A stretch of 36,036 bases of DNA from OAS926 sp035503715. GTDB lineage: Bacteria; Pseudomonadota; Alphaproteobacteria; Rhizobiales; Rhizobiaceae. Position numbers and translations under genes: made by a program. Of the stretch, positions 17,061-26,531 are shown one piece after another. The DNA lies in the NCBI GenBank assembly GCA_035503715.1, contig DATJTE010000151.1:1-36036 (forward strand), read 5' to 3'. Numbering within the stretch: the first letter of the stretch is position 1; each line of letters begins with the position of its first letter. Below the pieces are notes generated by a model. The model was not told the DNA's origin. It did not search any database and saw only the letters and a program-made list of their open reading frames with translations.

Positions 17061-17942
17061 ATGGATTCCACCCTCGATACCGCTTGGGCCAACGTTCAAT
17101 CCGGATGGGCGCAGATCAGCGCTCTCCTTGTCTCCTACTCATTCTCGGTGCTCGGAGCTCTCATCCTGCTCGTGGGCGGATGGATAATTGCCGGTCTTGT
17201 TGAGCGGTATCTCTATACCGGCCTGACACAGATCCGCGGCTTCGACGTGACGATCTGCCGGTTCTTCGCGTCTGTGGCCCGCTACGCGATCCTGATCCTC
17301 ATCACGGTCATGGTGCTCGGCCAGTTCGGCGTGCAGACCGCGTCCATCATTGCCGCCATCGGCGCCATTGGCCTGGCAATCGGGCTGGCGTTGCAGGGCA
17401 CGCTGCAAAACATCGCCGCCGGAATCATGCTTTTGTTCTTGCGCCCATTCCGCATTGGGGAGTCCATCACGGTCGGCCCGGTGGACGGCGACGTCGAGGA
17501 GATCGGCCTCTTCGCGACGCGGCTTCGCGCGGCGGACGGGACCTACATCCTCGCGCCGAACTCAAAGCTCTGGAACGAGCCCGTGCGGAACTCGACCCGC
17601 AACCGCATGCGCCGGAACGACATCACCGTTGCGCTGAGCTACGCCGTCGACGTTGACGAAGCCGAAGCGATCATGCTCGATCTGGCAAACGCCGATAAGC
17701 GCGTGAAGAAGCATCCCGAGCCGAGCGTGTTCGTGGGAGAACTCACGCCGACGGCGATGATGCTCACACTCCGCTACTGGACGACCGACAAGGATTTCTT
17801 CGGCGCGAAGACCGCGTTGAACAGGCTGATCAAGACAAACTTCGACCGGCAGGGAATCGATCTGCCTGTCCCTGCAGCGCCACCCGCGCCACAGCCAACG
17901 AAATCCGAAGATGTGCGCCGCGTGTCGTCGACGCGCCAGTAA
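17061..17942 (+). CDS. Small-conductance mechanosensitive channel, MscS family
   Basis: About 293 residues. Three hydrophobic segments (near LLVSYSFSVLGALILLVGGW, ARYAILILITVMVLGQFG and the pore helix) precede the beta domain. The pore-lining TM3 stretch AIGAIGLAIGLALQGTLQNI has the Gly/Ala packing of MscS, followed by ILLFLRPF-like MLLFLRPFRIGESI and the beta domain DGDVEEIGLFATRLRAADG with ILAPNSKLWNEPVRN. It opens under membrane tension to release solutes. An in-frame ATG at 17037 lies inside a palindrome and near the predicted transcript start, so 17061 is preferred. Its stop is four bases from the end of the convergent MFS gene. Confidence 0.9.
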   Translation: MDSTLDTAWANVQSGWAQISALLVSYSFSVLGALILLVGGWIIAGLVERYLYTGLTQIRGFDVTICRFFASVARYAILILITVMVLGQFGVQTASIIAAIGAIGLAIGLALQGTLQNIAAGIMLLFLRPFRIGESITVGPVDGDVEEIGLFATRLRAADGTYILAPNSKLWNEPVRNSTRNRMRRNDITVALSYAVDVDEAEAIMLDLANADKRVKKHPEPSVFVGELTPTAMMLTLRYWTTDKDFFGAKTALNRLIKTNFDRQGIDLPVPAAPPAPQPTKSEDVRRVSSTRQ

Positions 17943-17946
17943 CACC

Positions 17947-19227
17947 CTAACGCTTCGGATCTTCCGACGGAAAGGCAAGATCGACTGCAAATGGCGCTTG
18001 CGGAGTCATGGGCGCAAAGCTGCCCGTTTCCTCCTTCGGCACGGCGCGCGAGATCGCCACGCGCCAGATGACGAACAGGCAGTAGATCGCGGCGATGGCG
18101 ATCGCGACGTACATGAAGGACTGCGTGCCGTACCAGGCAGTCAACAGCGTTCCAAGTCCCGGCACGACAAAGCCCGACACCGACCAGGCAAACAGCATGC
18201 TGCTCGACAGATGCACCAGCTCGTCCTTGCTGGCGCGATCGTTGGCGTGAGCGCTGGACAGCGAATAGATCGATTCCGACGAGCCGCTCCAGATCACGTA
18301 GATCGCGATGATGGTGGCGAGGGCCGCGCCGTCGAATCGCGCAGCGGCGAAGCCCGCAATGACGACCAGCAGTGATGCGATGATGAGGACATAGCGCCGA
18401 TCGGTGCGATCCGACATCCAGCCGAACGGAATCTGGAAGATCAGCGTACCGAGCGGCATGGCAAACATAAGCGTGGCGACCTGCGCCTGGGTGTAGCCCT
18501 TGTCCGTCGCATGAATCGGCGTGAAGCCGGCGATCATCATCGAGAGCCCGCCCGTCGCCAGCATCCCGGCAAGGCCGACGGGCGAAATTTTCCAGGCCCG
18601 GCCAAGCGCGATCGACGCCGCTTCCGGCGCCGGCGGTTGCGCCAGCCGCGTCATGCCGACAGGCAGGATCGATAGAGCGGTGAACGCAATGCCGACCAGT
18701 GGCGCCGCGGCGGTCGTGAGTTCGACGAAGCGCAGCAGGAAGGAACCGACGCCGAGGCCGACGACGTAGGAAACATAGAAGATCGCCATGACGCGGCCGC
18801 GGATGGAATTGGCGACCGCGTCGTTCAGCCAGCTCTGCGCAATGATGAAGAGCGCGCAGATCGCGAAGCCGTACAGAGCACGCGAAAAAATCCACAGCAT
18901 CGGATAGGTGCCGATGCCGAGTGCGATGTTCGACAAGACGATCAGCGCGGAGAACAGCATGTAGGCGCGCGCATGGCCAACGCGGCGGACGACCCAGCCC
19001 GTAGTCAGGCAACCGAGGATGCCGCCCGCCGACAAGCCGGTGAGGATCGAGCCTGCCCAGGTTGGCGCGAAACCTTCGGCGCCGAGGCGCACCGGCACGA
19101 AGGCGAACATCAGGCCATTGCCGACCGCGACAAGTCCGAGCGACAGGATCACGCTGGCGATCGCCACCGCCGGGGCGGAGGTCGCCGGCACAGCCGCTCT
19201 CGTCTTGGTGGGCGCAGCGTCGTTCAT
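17947..19227 (-). CDS. Major facilitator superfamily transporter (YcaD-like)
   Basis: A 426-residue protein with about twelve membrane helices. The N-terminal half shows the MFS loop between helices 2 and 3 as TTGWVVRRVGHARAYML; the second half has the equivalent FGWMSDRTDRRYVL. ALYGFAICALFIIAQSWLND and the NSIRGRVMAIFYVSYVVGLG stretch match the YcaD/UMF-type branch of drug/metabolite exporters. The substrate cannot be read. It is convergent with the MscS gene (stops four bases apart) and ends upstream of nadD's 3' end in the same direction. Together with MscS it splits the usual nadD-rsfS neighbourhood. Confidence 0.88.
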   Translation of the reverse strand: MNDAAPTKTRAAVPATSAPAVAIASVILSLGLVAVGNGLMFAFVPVRLGAEGFAPTWAGSILTGLSAGGILGCLTTGWVVRRVGHARAYMLFSALIVLSNIALGIGTYPMLWIFSRALYGFAICALFIIAQSWLNDAVANSIRGRVMAIFYVSYVVGLGVGSFLLRFVELTTAAAPLVGIAFTALSILPVGMTRLAQPPAPEAASIALGRAWKISPVGLAGMLATGGLSMMIAGFTPIHATDKGYTQAQVATLMFAMPLGTLIFQIPFGWMSDRTDRRYVLIIASLLVVIAGFAAARFDGAALATIIAIYVIWSGSSESIYSLSSAHANDRASKDELVHLSSSMLFAWSVSGFVVPGLGTLLTAWYGTQSFMYVAIAIAAIYCLFVIWRVAISRAVPKEETGSFAPMTPQAPFAVDLAFPSEDPKR

Positions 19228-19322
19228 GTTGCGATCATCGCCTGCCGCAATTGCTTGCGCAGGCGCAAAAGCGACATGGTTCGGGAAACGCCACGCTGGT
19301 CCGCAAGACGGTCACGGCTGGC

Positions 19323-19961
19323 TCAGCGCTTCTTGGTCGCCGTGCGGATGGCGGTGGAGGAGAGGGAGGAGCGCGGCCCGTGGATGAAGGTCCAGGCCGG
19401 CGCGCGCATGCGGGCAAGGTTCGGTGCATCGCCTTCGTCGATGCGTGCATAGTCGAAGGTTTTTGCCATCACCGACGACAGGAAGGCGAGCGTCGAACCC
19501 GGGCGGTCAATGACCGCGATCGGGAAGGTCAGCGCGATCTGGCGCCAGCTCTGCCAGCGATGGAAATCGCGCAGGCTGTCCGCGCCCATGATCCAGACGA
19601 AGTCGACGCCCGGCCGGCGTGCCTTCACCAAAGCGAGCGTGTCGGCGGTATAGCGGATATGATGCGCCGCTTCGAACGCCGTCACCTTGATGCGCGGGTT
19701 TTCAGTGATCTTCTCCGACAGCTTCAGCCGTTCGGCGAGTGGCGCCAATTCGCGCGTGCTCTTCAGCGGATTGCCAGGCGTGACGATCCACCAGAGCTGA
19801 TCCAGGTCGAGCCGTCTTAGCGCGATCTCCGCCACCAGCGCGTGTCCGGCATGCGGCGGATTGAACGAGCCGCCGAACAGGCCGACCTGCATGCCGCGCT
19901 CGACATGCGGCATCTGGAGGTAGCGCGAGGGAATTGCGGCGGTTGCCGCCGCAGCACTCAC
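19323..19961 (-). CDS. nadD: Nicotinate-nucleotide adenylyltransferase
   Basis: About 212 residues. NadD joins ATP and nicotinate mononucleotide to make deamido-NAD. The nucleotidyltransferase motif is GLFGGSFNPPHAGHALVAE (the HxGH box), with WWIVTPGNPLKS, DFVWIMGADSL and the C-terminal SSTAIR. GTG 19961 is chosen because it overlaps the proA stop as GTGA, the usual coupled junction; ATG 19913 (MPHVERGMQVG) is an alternative giving 196 residues. It is the last of obgE-proB-proA-nadD; the MFS gene follows on the same strand in the 3' direction. Confidence 0.93.
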   Translation of the reverse strand: MSAAAATAAIPSRYLQMPHVERGMQVGLFGGSFNPPHAGHALVAEIALRRLDLDQLWWIVTPGNPLKSTRELAPLAERLKLSEKITENPRIKVTAFEAAHHIRYTADTLALVKARRPGVDFVWIMGADSLRDFHRWQSWRQIALTFPIAVIDRPGSTLAFLSSVMAKTFDYARIDEGDAPNLARMRAPAWTFIHGPRSSLSSTAIRTATKKR

Positions 19962-21244
19962 GGCCTGGTCTGCCCCGCGCCGCGCACGCGGTACTTGAAC
20001 GAGGTGAGCTGCTCGACGCCGACCGGCCCACGCGCGTGCATCTTGCCGGTGGCGATGCCGATCTCCGCACCCATGCCGAACTCGCCGCCATCGGCGAATT
20101 GCGTCGAGGCATTGTGCAGCAGGATCGCCGAGTCGATCTCGTTGAAGAAGCGCTCGACGGCCTTCGCATCCTCCGCGACGATCGCCTCGGTGTGATGCGA
20201 GGAGTGCGTTTCTATATGCTCGATCGCCTCGCCGACGCCATCCACCAGCTTGGCCGAGATGATCGCGTCGAGATATTCGGTCGTCCAATCGTCGTCGGTC
20301 GCGGGAATGCCCGGGGTAAACGCCGCGAGCACTTCCGGCGTGCCACGCACCTCGCAACCTGCTTTTTCGAGTGCAGCGAGAATCGGCACGAGATGGGTCT
20401 TCGCCACCGCGCGGTCGACGAGCAGCGTCTCCGCCGCGCCGCAGATGCCGGTGCGGCGCATCTTGGCGTTCACCGCGACCTGCACCGCCATGTCGAGGTC
20501 GGCGGACTTGTCGATGTAGACGTGCACGATGCCTTCGAGGTGCGCGAACACCGGCACGCGCGCTTCATTCTGCACGCGCTCGACCAGGCTTCGTCCGCCG
20601 CGCGGCACGATCACGTCGAGAGTGCCGGACAGGCCTTTCAGCATTTCGCCGACCGCCGCGCGGTCGGGCGTCGGCACGAGCTGGATCGCGTCGGCCGGCA
20701 GCTTCGCCTTGACCAGGCCCTCCACGAGGCAGGCATGAATCGCCTGCGACGAGTTCAGCGAATCCGAACCGCCGCGCAGGATCACCGGATTGCCGGCTTT
20801 CAGGCACAGCGCGCCGGCATCCGCCGTCACGTTCGGGCGGCTCTCATAGATCACGCCGATGACGCCAAGCGGCGTGCGCGCACGCTCGATGCGCAGGCCG
20901 TTCGGCCTATCCCACTCCGCGATGACTTCACCGACGGGATCGTGCAATTCGGCGATGGCGCGCACACCGTTCGCCATATCGCGGATGCGCGCCGGCGTCA
21001 GCTTCAGCCGGTCCATCATCGCCGGCGCGAGCTTGGCTTCCTCGCCGTTCTTCAGGTCGATCGCATTCGCCGCGAGGATTTTCTGTTCGTTCGCCTCGAT
21101 CGCATCAGCCATGGCGTTGAGCGCGGCGTTCTTGCTTGTGGTCGACGCGATGGCAAGCGGACGCGCGGCGGCGCGCGCCTTGCGGCCGATCCCGGCCATC
21201 AAGGTCGTGGTGTCCTCGCGAGCTTTCTCATGCGTCGTCAGCAT
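19958..21244 (-). CDS. proA: Glutamate-5-semialdehyde dehydrogenase (gamma-glutamyl phosphate reductase)
   Basis: A 428-residue NADPH enzyme for the second step of proline synthesis. Its aldehyde dehydrogenase-like fold shows TPLGVIGVIYESRPNVTADA, GNPVILRGGSDSLNSS and DVIVPRGGRSLVERV; the catalytic cysteine is in RRTGICGAAETLLVD. The C-terminal region has FADGGEFGMGAEIGIATGKM and HARGPVGVEQLTSFKYRVRG, all intact. It starts three bases after the proB stop and overlaps nadD by four bases. Confidence 0.96.
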   Translation of the reverse strand: MLTTHEKAREDTTTLMAGIGRKARAAARPLAIASTTSKNAALNAMADAIEANEQKILAANAIDLKNGEEAKLAPAMMDRLKLTPARIRDMANGVRAIAELHDPVGEVIAEWDRPNGLRIERARTPLGVIGVIYESRPNVTADAGALCLKAGNPVILRGGSDSLNSSQAIHACLVEGLVKAKLPADAIQLVPTPDRAAVGEMLKGLSGTLDVIVPRGGRSLVERVQNEARVPVFAHLEGIVHVYIDKSADLDMAVQVAVNAKMRRTGICGAAETLLVDRAVAKTHLVPILAALEKAGCEVRGTPEVLAAFTPGIPATDDDWTTEYLDAIISAKLVDGVGEAIEHIETHSSHHTEAIVAEDAKAVERFFNEIDSAILLHNASTQFADGGEFGMGAEIGIATGKMHARGPVGVEQLTSFKYRVRGAGQTRP

Positions 21245-21247
21245 GGC

Positions 21248-22402
21248 TCATCCTTCCGCCCGCGCTCGTGTCCCAACATCGGCGGCGCGGCTCATCACCA
21301 GATCGTCGCGGTGGATCATCGCCGCGCGCGGCTCGTAACCGAGCACCGCCGGGATTTCCGCGCTTTTCAAGCCGGCGATCCTTACGGCATCCGGGGCGTC
21401 GTAGGCAACCAGCCCGCGCGCGATCTCGCGTCCGTCGGGGCCGAGGATGGCGACCGTATCGCCGCGCGAGAACGCACCGCTCACAAGCTTCACGCCCGCC
21501 GGCAGCAGCGATTTTCCGGACGCCAGGGCTGTGACCGCACCTGCATCGACGGTGAGCCGCCCCGCCGGTTCGAGCTGCCCGGCGATCCAGGTCTTGTAAC
21601 CCTTCACAGGGTTCGCGCTTGGACGGAAGAAGGTCGCGCGTTCGCCGCGCTCGACCGCGGTCAATGGATTGAGGCGCGTCCCGGACGTAATGATCATCGC
21701 CGTACCCGCCCCGGTCGCGATTTTTCCCGCGTCGAGTTTTGTGCGCATGCCGCCGCGCGACAGTTCGGATGCGGCGGCACCTGCCATCGCCTCGATCTCG
21801 GGCGTGATGCGGTCGACCACGGGAATGAACTTTGCGCTCGGATCATGCGCTGGAGGTGCTGAATAAAGTCCGTCAATATCGGAGAGCAGTACGAGCAAAT
21901 CCGCGCCCATCATCGTCGCGACGCGCGCGGCGAGGCGATCATTGTCGCCGTAGCGAATTTCCGATGTCGCGACCGTGTCGTTCTCGTTGATGACCGGCAC
22001 CGCCTTCATCTTGAGCAGCGTCGACACCGTTTCACGCGCATTGAGGTAACGCCGCCGCTCCTCCGTGTCGCCGAGCGTGAGCAGGATCTGCCCCGAGATC
22101 AGCCCATGCTTGTCGAGTTCTTCCGACCATGCACCGGCGAGTGCGATCTGCCCGACCGCGGCTGCCGCCTGGCTCTCTTCGAGCTTCAGCACACGCTGCT
22201 TCAGGCCGAGCACGGTGCGTCCCAGTGCGATCGCGCCGGAGGACACGACGAGCAGGTCGGCGCCGCCCTTGGCGAGCGAGGCGACGTCCTCGACCAGCGA
22301 GGCCAGCCATTCGCGCTTCAAGCCGGTCGCGCGGTCGACCAGCAGCGCCGAGCCGATCTTGACGACGATGCGCTTGTATTTGCGGAGCGAGATCGCGTTC
22401 AT
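21248..22402 (-). CDS. proB: Glutamate 5-kinase
   Basis: A 384-residue enzyme for the first, feedback-controlled step of proline synthesis. The amino-acid kinase domain has RIVVKIGSALLVDR, LLVVSSGAIALGR, VPVINENDTVATSEIRYGDN and LLVLLSDIDGLYSAPP; GGMRTKLDAGKIATGAGTAM closes it. A C-terminal PUA domain begins about residue 280 (GRLTVDAGAVTALASGKSLL). Both domains are complete. Gaps of three bases to obgE and proA show a single tight operon. Confidence 0.96.
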   Translation of the reverse strand: MNAISLRKYKRIVVKIGSALLVDRATGLKREWLASLVEDVASLAKGGADLLVVSSGAIALGRTVLGLKQRVLKLEESQAAAAVGQIALAGAWSEELDKHGLISGQILLTLGDTEERRRYLNARETVSTLLKMKAVPVINENDTVATSEIRYGDNDRLAARVATMMGADLLVLLSDIDGLYSAPPAHDPSAKFIPVVDRITPEIEAMAGAAASELSRGGMRTKLDAGKIATGAGTAMIITSGTRLNPLTAVERGERATFFRPSANPVKGYKTWIAGQLEPAGRLTVDAGAVTALASGKSLLPAGVKLVSGAFSRGDTVAILGPDGREIARGLVAYDAPDAVRIAGLKSAEIPAVLGYEPRAAMIHRDDLVMSRAADVGTRARAEG

Positions 22403-22405
22403 GAC

Positions 22406-23443
22406 TTACGCCTGCCGCCAGCGTGGATCGGCGACTTTCGGCGTCTCGCCCGCGCGCTCTTCCTCGATCACCTTCATCAGCGCGCGTAGCGTTTCTTCCA
22501 CGCCTTCGCGTGTCACCGCCGACAGCAGGATCGGCGCGGGGCCTGCGGCGCGCTTCAGCGCGGCGGCTTTCTTCTTGCGCGCATCGGCGTCGAGCGTATC
22601 GACCTGGCTCAGCGCCACGATCTCCACCTTCTCCGCCAGGCCATTGCCGTAGGCTTCGAGCTCGCCGCGCACGGTCTTGTATGCCTTGCCGACATTTTCC
22701 TCCTGCGCCGAGACGAGATGCAGCAGCACGCGTGTGCGTTCGACATGGCCGAGGAAGCGGTCGCCGATGCCGACGCCCTCGTGTGCGCCTTCGATCAGGC
22801 CGGGGATGTCGGCCAGCACGAATTCGCGCGCGTCGATGCGCGCGACACCGAGGCCGGGATGCAGCGTGGTGAAGGGATAGTCGGCGATCTTCGGCTTTGC
22901 CGCCGTCACCGCCGCGAGGAAGGTCGACTTGCCGGCATTCGGCAATCCAACCAGCCCGGCATCGGCGATCAGCTTCAGGCGCAGCCAGATCGTCATCTCC
23001 TGGCCGGGCAGGCCGGGATTGGCCCGGCGCGGCGCCTGGTTGGTCGAGGTCTTGAAGTGCTGGTTGCCGAAACCGCCATTACCGCCTTCGGCAAGTTTCA
23101 GCCGCTGCCCGACCTCGGTCAGGTCGGCGACCAGCGTCTCGTTGTCCTCTTCATAAATCTGTGTGCCGGCCGGCACCTTCAGCGTCACGTCCGGCCCCTT
23201 GGCGCCGGTCATGTTGCGGCCCATGCCGTGCGTGCCGGTCTTGGCCTTGAAATGCTGCTGGTAGCGGTAGTCGATCAGCGTGTTCAGCCCGTCCACGGCT
23301 TCGACCCAGACGTCGCCGCCGCGCCCGCCATCGCCGCCGTCCGGCCCGCCGAACTCGATGAACTTCTCGCGCCGGAACGAGACCGCGCCCGCGCCGCCGT
23401 CGCCGGATTTGATGTAGACCTTGGCCTGGTCGAGGAATTTCAT
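22406..23443 (-). CDS. obgE: Obg-family GTPase (ribosome assembly)
   Basis: A 345-residue GTPase acting in late 50S assembly. The glycine-rich Obg domain fills residues 1-158 (SGDGGAGAVSFRREKFIEFG, GPDGGDGGRGGDVW). The G domain follows: G1 GLPNAGKST near residue 167, G2 region DYPFTTLHPGLGV, G3 DIPGLIEGAHEG, and NKxD replaced by SQVDTLD, as is common in this lineage's Obg proteins. There is no long C-terminal extension. It is first of obgE-proB-proA-nadD; in many relatives rplU-rpmA and a GNAT gene lie directly upstream, but here about 6 kb intervene. Confidence 0.95.
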   Translation of the reverse strand: MKFLDQAKVYIKSGDGGAGAVSFRREKFIEFGGPDGGDGGRGGDVWVEAVDGLNTLIDYRYQQHFKAKTGTHGMGRNMTGAKGPDVTLKVPAGTQIYEEDNETLVADLTEVGQRLKLAEGGNGGFGNQHFKTSTNQAPRRANPGLPGQEMTIWLRLKLIADAGLVGLPNAGKSTFLAAVTAAKPKIADYPFTTLHPGLGVARIDAREFVLADIPGLIEGAHEGVGIGDRFLGHVERTRVLLHLVSAQEENVGKAYKTVRGELEAYGNGLAEKVEIVALSQVDTLDADARKKKAAALKRAAGPAPILLSAVTREGVEETLRALMKVIEEERAGETPKVADPRWRQA

Positions 23444-23570
23444 GCCTGTTTCGCGCCAAAAATGCCGTTTGTGCGGGTTTTTGCCCGGTTCGGCCCTGCT
23501 CTAGCTCATGATTATCCGCAGCGCGAGAGAAACCCGCGTCAAATGCGGCGGAAGGATAACGGCTGGTGGC

Positions 23571-24878
23571 CTAGCGCATGGTGTTCGGCAGCCATGTCGC
23601 GATCTCCGGAAAGAAGATCAGCAGCACGACCATGAGCATAGAGGCGGCGACGAAATGCCAGACGCCGGCGAATATGCGTTGCGCCGGAATGCCGGTAACC
23701 CGCTCCAGCACGAAGACGTTGAGGCCGATCGGCGGTGTCAGCATCGCCACTTCCATCAGGACAGTGAGATAGATCCCCGTCCAGATCGGGTCGTAACCGA
23801 TCGCGATGGTGATCGGCAGCACCAGCGGCAGCGTCAGGATAAGCATGCCGAACGTGTCCATGATCGCGCCGAGGAACAGATACAGCGCCGCGAGCGCGAG
23901 CAGGATCACCGGCGGCGGCGCGTTCAGATCCGAGATCAGGCCAACGACCGCGTCGGTGAGCCGCGTCTGCACCAGAAATCGCGACAGCACGATGCCGCCC
24001 GTCAGGATCATGAAGATGGCGGCCGACGTGCGCACCGTCTCTTTCAGCGCCGCGCGGAGCGCTGCGAGCGTCATGCGGCGGCTGATGATCGCGATGATGA
24101 ACACGCCGGCCACGCCGACGCCGGAGGCTTCGGTCGGCGTGAAGGCGCCGGCATAGATGCCGCCGATGACGACAATGAAAATGACGACGATCGATACGAG
24201 GCCGACGGCGAGGTCGGACAACGGACGGCGATGCTCGTCCTCGACCTTCGCTGCCACGATCGACGCCGCGGGATACTGGCTGCGCTGCACCATCACGGTG
24301 ACCGCGTAGAATAAAGTCAGGATGATGCCCGGCACGATGCCGGCGATGAACAGCGCGCCGATCGACGTCTCGCTCCACACGCCGTAGATCACCAGCGGCA
24401 CGCTGGGCGGAATGATGATCGCAAGCGTCGCGGCGCTGGCAACCGTGGCGCTCGCAAGCCGTTCGGTGTAGCCGCGTTTGATCATCTGCGGCACGGCGAT
24501 GTTGCCCATGGTGGCGACGGCCGCGACGCTGGAGCCGGTCACCGCGCCGAAGCCCGCCGAGGCGAGCACCGTCGATACGCCGAGACCGCCGGGCAGCCGC
24601 CGCGTCGCCCGCTGCGCGAGCGTGAAGATGTCCTCGGCCAGCCCGGCATGGAAGATCAATTGCCCCATCAGGATGAACATCGGCACGGTGATGAACAGGA
24701 AGTTCGTGCCGTTGTCCCACAGCGCGATGCCGATCTGCGTCAGCGCCTGCGACGGACCCGACAGGATCGCGTAGCCGATCGCGCCGGCGCCGAGCAGCGC
24801 GTAGGCGACCGGCATGCCGAGAACGACGACGATGAGCATAATGCTCATCACGATGATACCGAGCGTCAGCGGCTCCAT
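23571..24878 (-). CDS. dctM: TRAP transporter large membrane subunit DctM
   Basis: A 435-residue protein with about a dozen membrane helices, the transport channel of a tripartite ATP-independent periplasmic (TRAP) system driven by a sodium or proton gradient. Typical stretches are FLFITVPMFILMGQLIFHAG, GFGAVTGSSVAAVATMGNIA, IPPSVPLVIYG and MDTFGMLILTLPLVLPI, with LTPPIGLNVFVLERV near the end. ATG 24878 shares one base with the dctQ stop (TGATG). A longer arginine-rich frame over the same bases is a shadow. It is last of OsmC-DctP-DctQ-DctM; obgE follows 127 bases later. Confidence 0.94.
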   Translation of the reverse strand: MEPLTLGIIVMSIMLIVVVLGMPVAYALLGAGAIGYAILSGPSQALTQIGIALWDNGTNFLFITVPMFILMGQLIFHAGLAEDIFTLAQRATRRLPGGLGVSTVLASAGFGAVTGSSVAAVATMGNIAVPQMIKRGYTERLASATVASAATLAIIIPPSVPLVIYGVWSETSIGALFIAGIVPGIILTLFYAVTVMVQRSQYPAASIVAAKVEDEHRRPLSDLAVGLVSIVVIFIVVIGGIYAGAFTPTEASGVGVAGVFIIAIISRRMTLAALRAALKETVRTSAAIFMILTGGIVLSRFLVQTRLTDAVVGLISDLNAPPPVILLALAALYLFLGAIMDTFGMLILTLPLVLPITIAIGYDPIWTGIYLTVLMEVAMLTPPIGLNVFVLERVTGIPAQRIFAGVWHFVAASMLMVVLLIFFPEIATWLPNTMR

Positions 24879-25366
24879 CAGCCGTCCTTTGCGGAAAAAT
24901 CGGTTGCCGGTTTTTTGTGCGGAGTGATGGCGCGCAGCAGTTCGGCGACGGCCGAGAGCGCGGCGGCCGCGGCGACAAACGCGGCGAACGGCCAGAAGGG
25001 GATGGCAATCATTTCCGCGCCGTCGCCGTAACGCGCCATGTCGAAGGCGAGGTCGGTGACGGCATAGGCGATCACCGCGGCGACCAGCGCCGTCAGAATG
25101 TGTCGGACAGTGCTCCAGGCGCGGTACACCCGCCGCGGGAGCACATTATCCAGCAGTCCGACGCGGATGTGCTGATCGTCATGGCTGACGCCCGGCAGGC
25201 CGGCGACAACGACAAGGAGCAGCAGCAGTTCCTTGACGTCGTTGCCCCATTGCAGCGGCAGGTTGAGCACGTAGCGGAGAATGACGTCCGCCGTCACCAG
25301 CAAAGCCAGTGCCGGCAGGACGATATAGACCACCCAGCCTTCGAAGAAGGCGATGAAGCGCCGCAT
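24878..25366 (-). CDS. dctQ: TRAP transporter small membrane subunit DctQ
   Basis: A 162-residue protein with four membrane helices (about 10-33, 48-62, 88-110 and 124-146). VTADVILRYVLNLPLQWGND and the following VKELLLLLVVVAGLPGVSHD match DctQ, and DDQHIRVGLLDNVLP is the loop typical of the family. It pairs with DctM in the membrane. Eight bases separate it from dctP and it overlaps dctM by one base. Confidence 0.92.
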   Translation of the reverse strand: MRRFIAFFEGWVVYIVLPALALLVTADVILRYVLNLPLQWGNDVKELLLLLVVVAGLPGVSHDDQHIRVGLLDNVLPRRVYRAWSTVRHILTALVAAVIAYAVTDLAFDMARYGDGAEMIAIPFWPFAAFVAAAAALSAVAELLRAITPHKKPATDFSAKDG

Positions 25367-25374
25367 GGCTCGAC

Positions 25375-26508
25375 CTATTGTGCCGGCAGCAGCCCCTGCA
25401 CGGGCGTCTTCACGGTGACCTCAAAGATCTGTTCCGCGCTGGCATCGCCATACTGCGCTTCGAGGCGGCGAATGTCGTCGATCAGCTCCTTGGCCGGGAC
25501 GCCTTCGGCCTCGCGCGCCTTGATCCACTCGTCGAGCACGGGCTGCAGCGCGTCGCGCCACGCCTTCTTCTCGTCGTCGTTGAGCGTGATCAGCTCGACG
25601 CCGTTGTCCTTGTAGGTCTTCAGCGCCTGCTCGCGAAACTCTACGCCGAGCCGCTGGCTCACCGCATGGGCGATGTTCTGCTGGAACTGCGTGAACACCG
25701 GCTTCAGTTCCGCCGGAAGACCTGCGTACGCTTCACGATTGATGCAGGTATCGATGTGCTGCGCGGTCAGTCCGAGGCTGGTGTGGAACTTCGCCAGCTC
25801 GTAGATCTTGTACGGCACGAACCCCGGATCGACCCAGATCACCGCGTCGGCGATGCCCTGCTGGAACGCCGTGTAGATTTCAGGGAAGGGGATGTTCAGC
25901 GTGGTTATGCCGAGCGCCGCTGCCGCCTCCGGCGGGAAGCCCTGGGCGATGACGCGCAGTCCCTTGAGGTCCGCAGGCGTACGGATCGGCTTGTTGCTCA
26001 TGATGTCCGAAACGCCGGCAATGACCGTGTAGCCGTAGTGCACGTCACGGGCTTCCCATTCCGGCACGAAATATTTCGGCGCGAGCTCCTGGATGATGCG
26101 GGTCGCGACAACAGGATTGCTTGGCGTGACGAAGGGCAGTTCGAATGCCTTGTGCAGCGGGAAGCCGCTCGCCTCGAACGAGGTGTAGCAGGTGGCGTAG
26201 TCGCTGACGCGGTTGCGCACGGCGCGCCAGCCGTCAGGCGCCGCGTGCAGCGTACCGCCGTGGAACTCTTCGATCGTCAGCTTGCCGCCGGTCGCTTCCT
26301 TCAGCCAGGCGAAGCCTTTCGTCCAGACCGCGGGAACCAGCGAGGCTGCGGGATTGGGCGACGAGAACTTCAGCGATACCGCATCGCCGCTGTACTCGAC
26401 CTTCGGTTGCGCTTCCGGCGCCTTCTGGGTCAGCCAGTCTTCGACGGTGAAGGCGCTGGCGGGCACAGCCGTAACCGTAAGCGCGAGGGTAAAGAGCAAT
26501 CGACGCAT
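25375..26508 (-). CDS. dctP: TRAP transporter periplasmic solute-binding protein DctP
   Basis: A 377-residue extracytoplasmic receptor that delivers the substrate to DctQM. Signal peptide RRLLFTLALTVTAVPASA; the DctP core includes KLTIEEFHGGTLHAAPDGWR, RTPADLKGLRVIAQG and IPFPEIYTAFQQGIADAVIW. The binding-site arginine in LKGLRVI normally contacts a substrate carboxylate, so an organic acid is the likely cargo; which one cannot be told. AAGGAGAG lies ahead of ATG 26508. It follows the OsmC gene by 23 bases and is probably co-transcribed with it. Confidence 0.92.
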   Translation of the reverse strand: MRRLLFTLALTVTAVPASAFTVEDWLTQKAPEAQPKVEYSGDAVSLKFSSPNPAASLVPAVWTKGFAWLKEATGGKLTIEEFHGGTLHAAPDGWRAVRNRVSDYATCYTSFEASGFPLHKAFELPFVTPSNPVVATRIIQELAPKYFVPEWEARDVHYGYTVIAGVSDIMSNKPIRTPADLKGLRVIAQGFPPEAAAALGITTLNIPFPEIYTAFQQGIADAVIWVDPGFVPYKIYELAKFHTSLGLTAQHIDTCINREAYAGLPAELKPVFTQFQQNIAHAVSQRLGVEFREQALKTYKDNGVELITLNDDEKKAWRDALQPVLDEWIKAREAEGVPAKELIDDIRRLEAQYGDASAEQIFEVTVKTPVQGLLPAQ

Positions 26509-26531
26509 GAAAATCTCTCCTTGTTGTCCTG

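Noticed and set aside
19962..20357. N-terminal extension of nadD into proA
   Set aside because: Reads as shadow of proA; the GTGA junction at 19961 is the sensible limit.
19934..21862. 642-codon plus-strand frame opposite proA and proB
   Set aside because: Shadow of two clearly identified proline genes.
23508..24314. Plus-strand frame beginning at an ATG next to the repeated 21-base motif
   Set aside because: Arg/His/Asp-rich antisense of dctM; no ribosome binding site. A transcript there could still exist as antisense RNA.
23539..25008. 489-codon minus-strand frame overlapping dctM
   Set aside because: Frame-shifted reading of dctM, rich in Arg and His, whereas the 435-codon frame has full DctM motifs.
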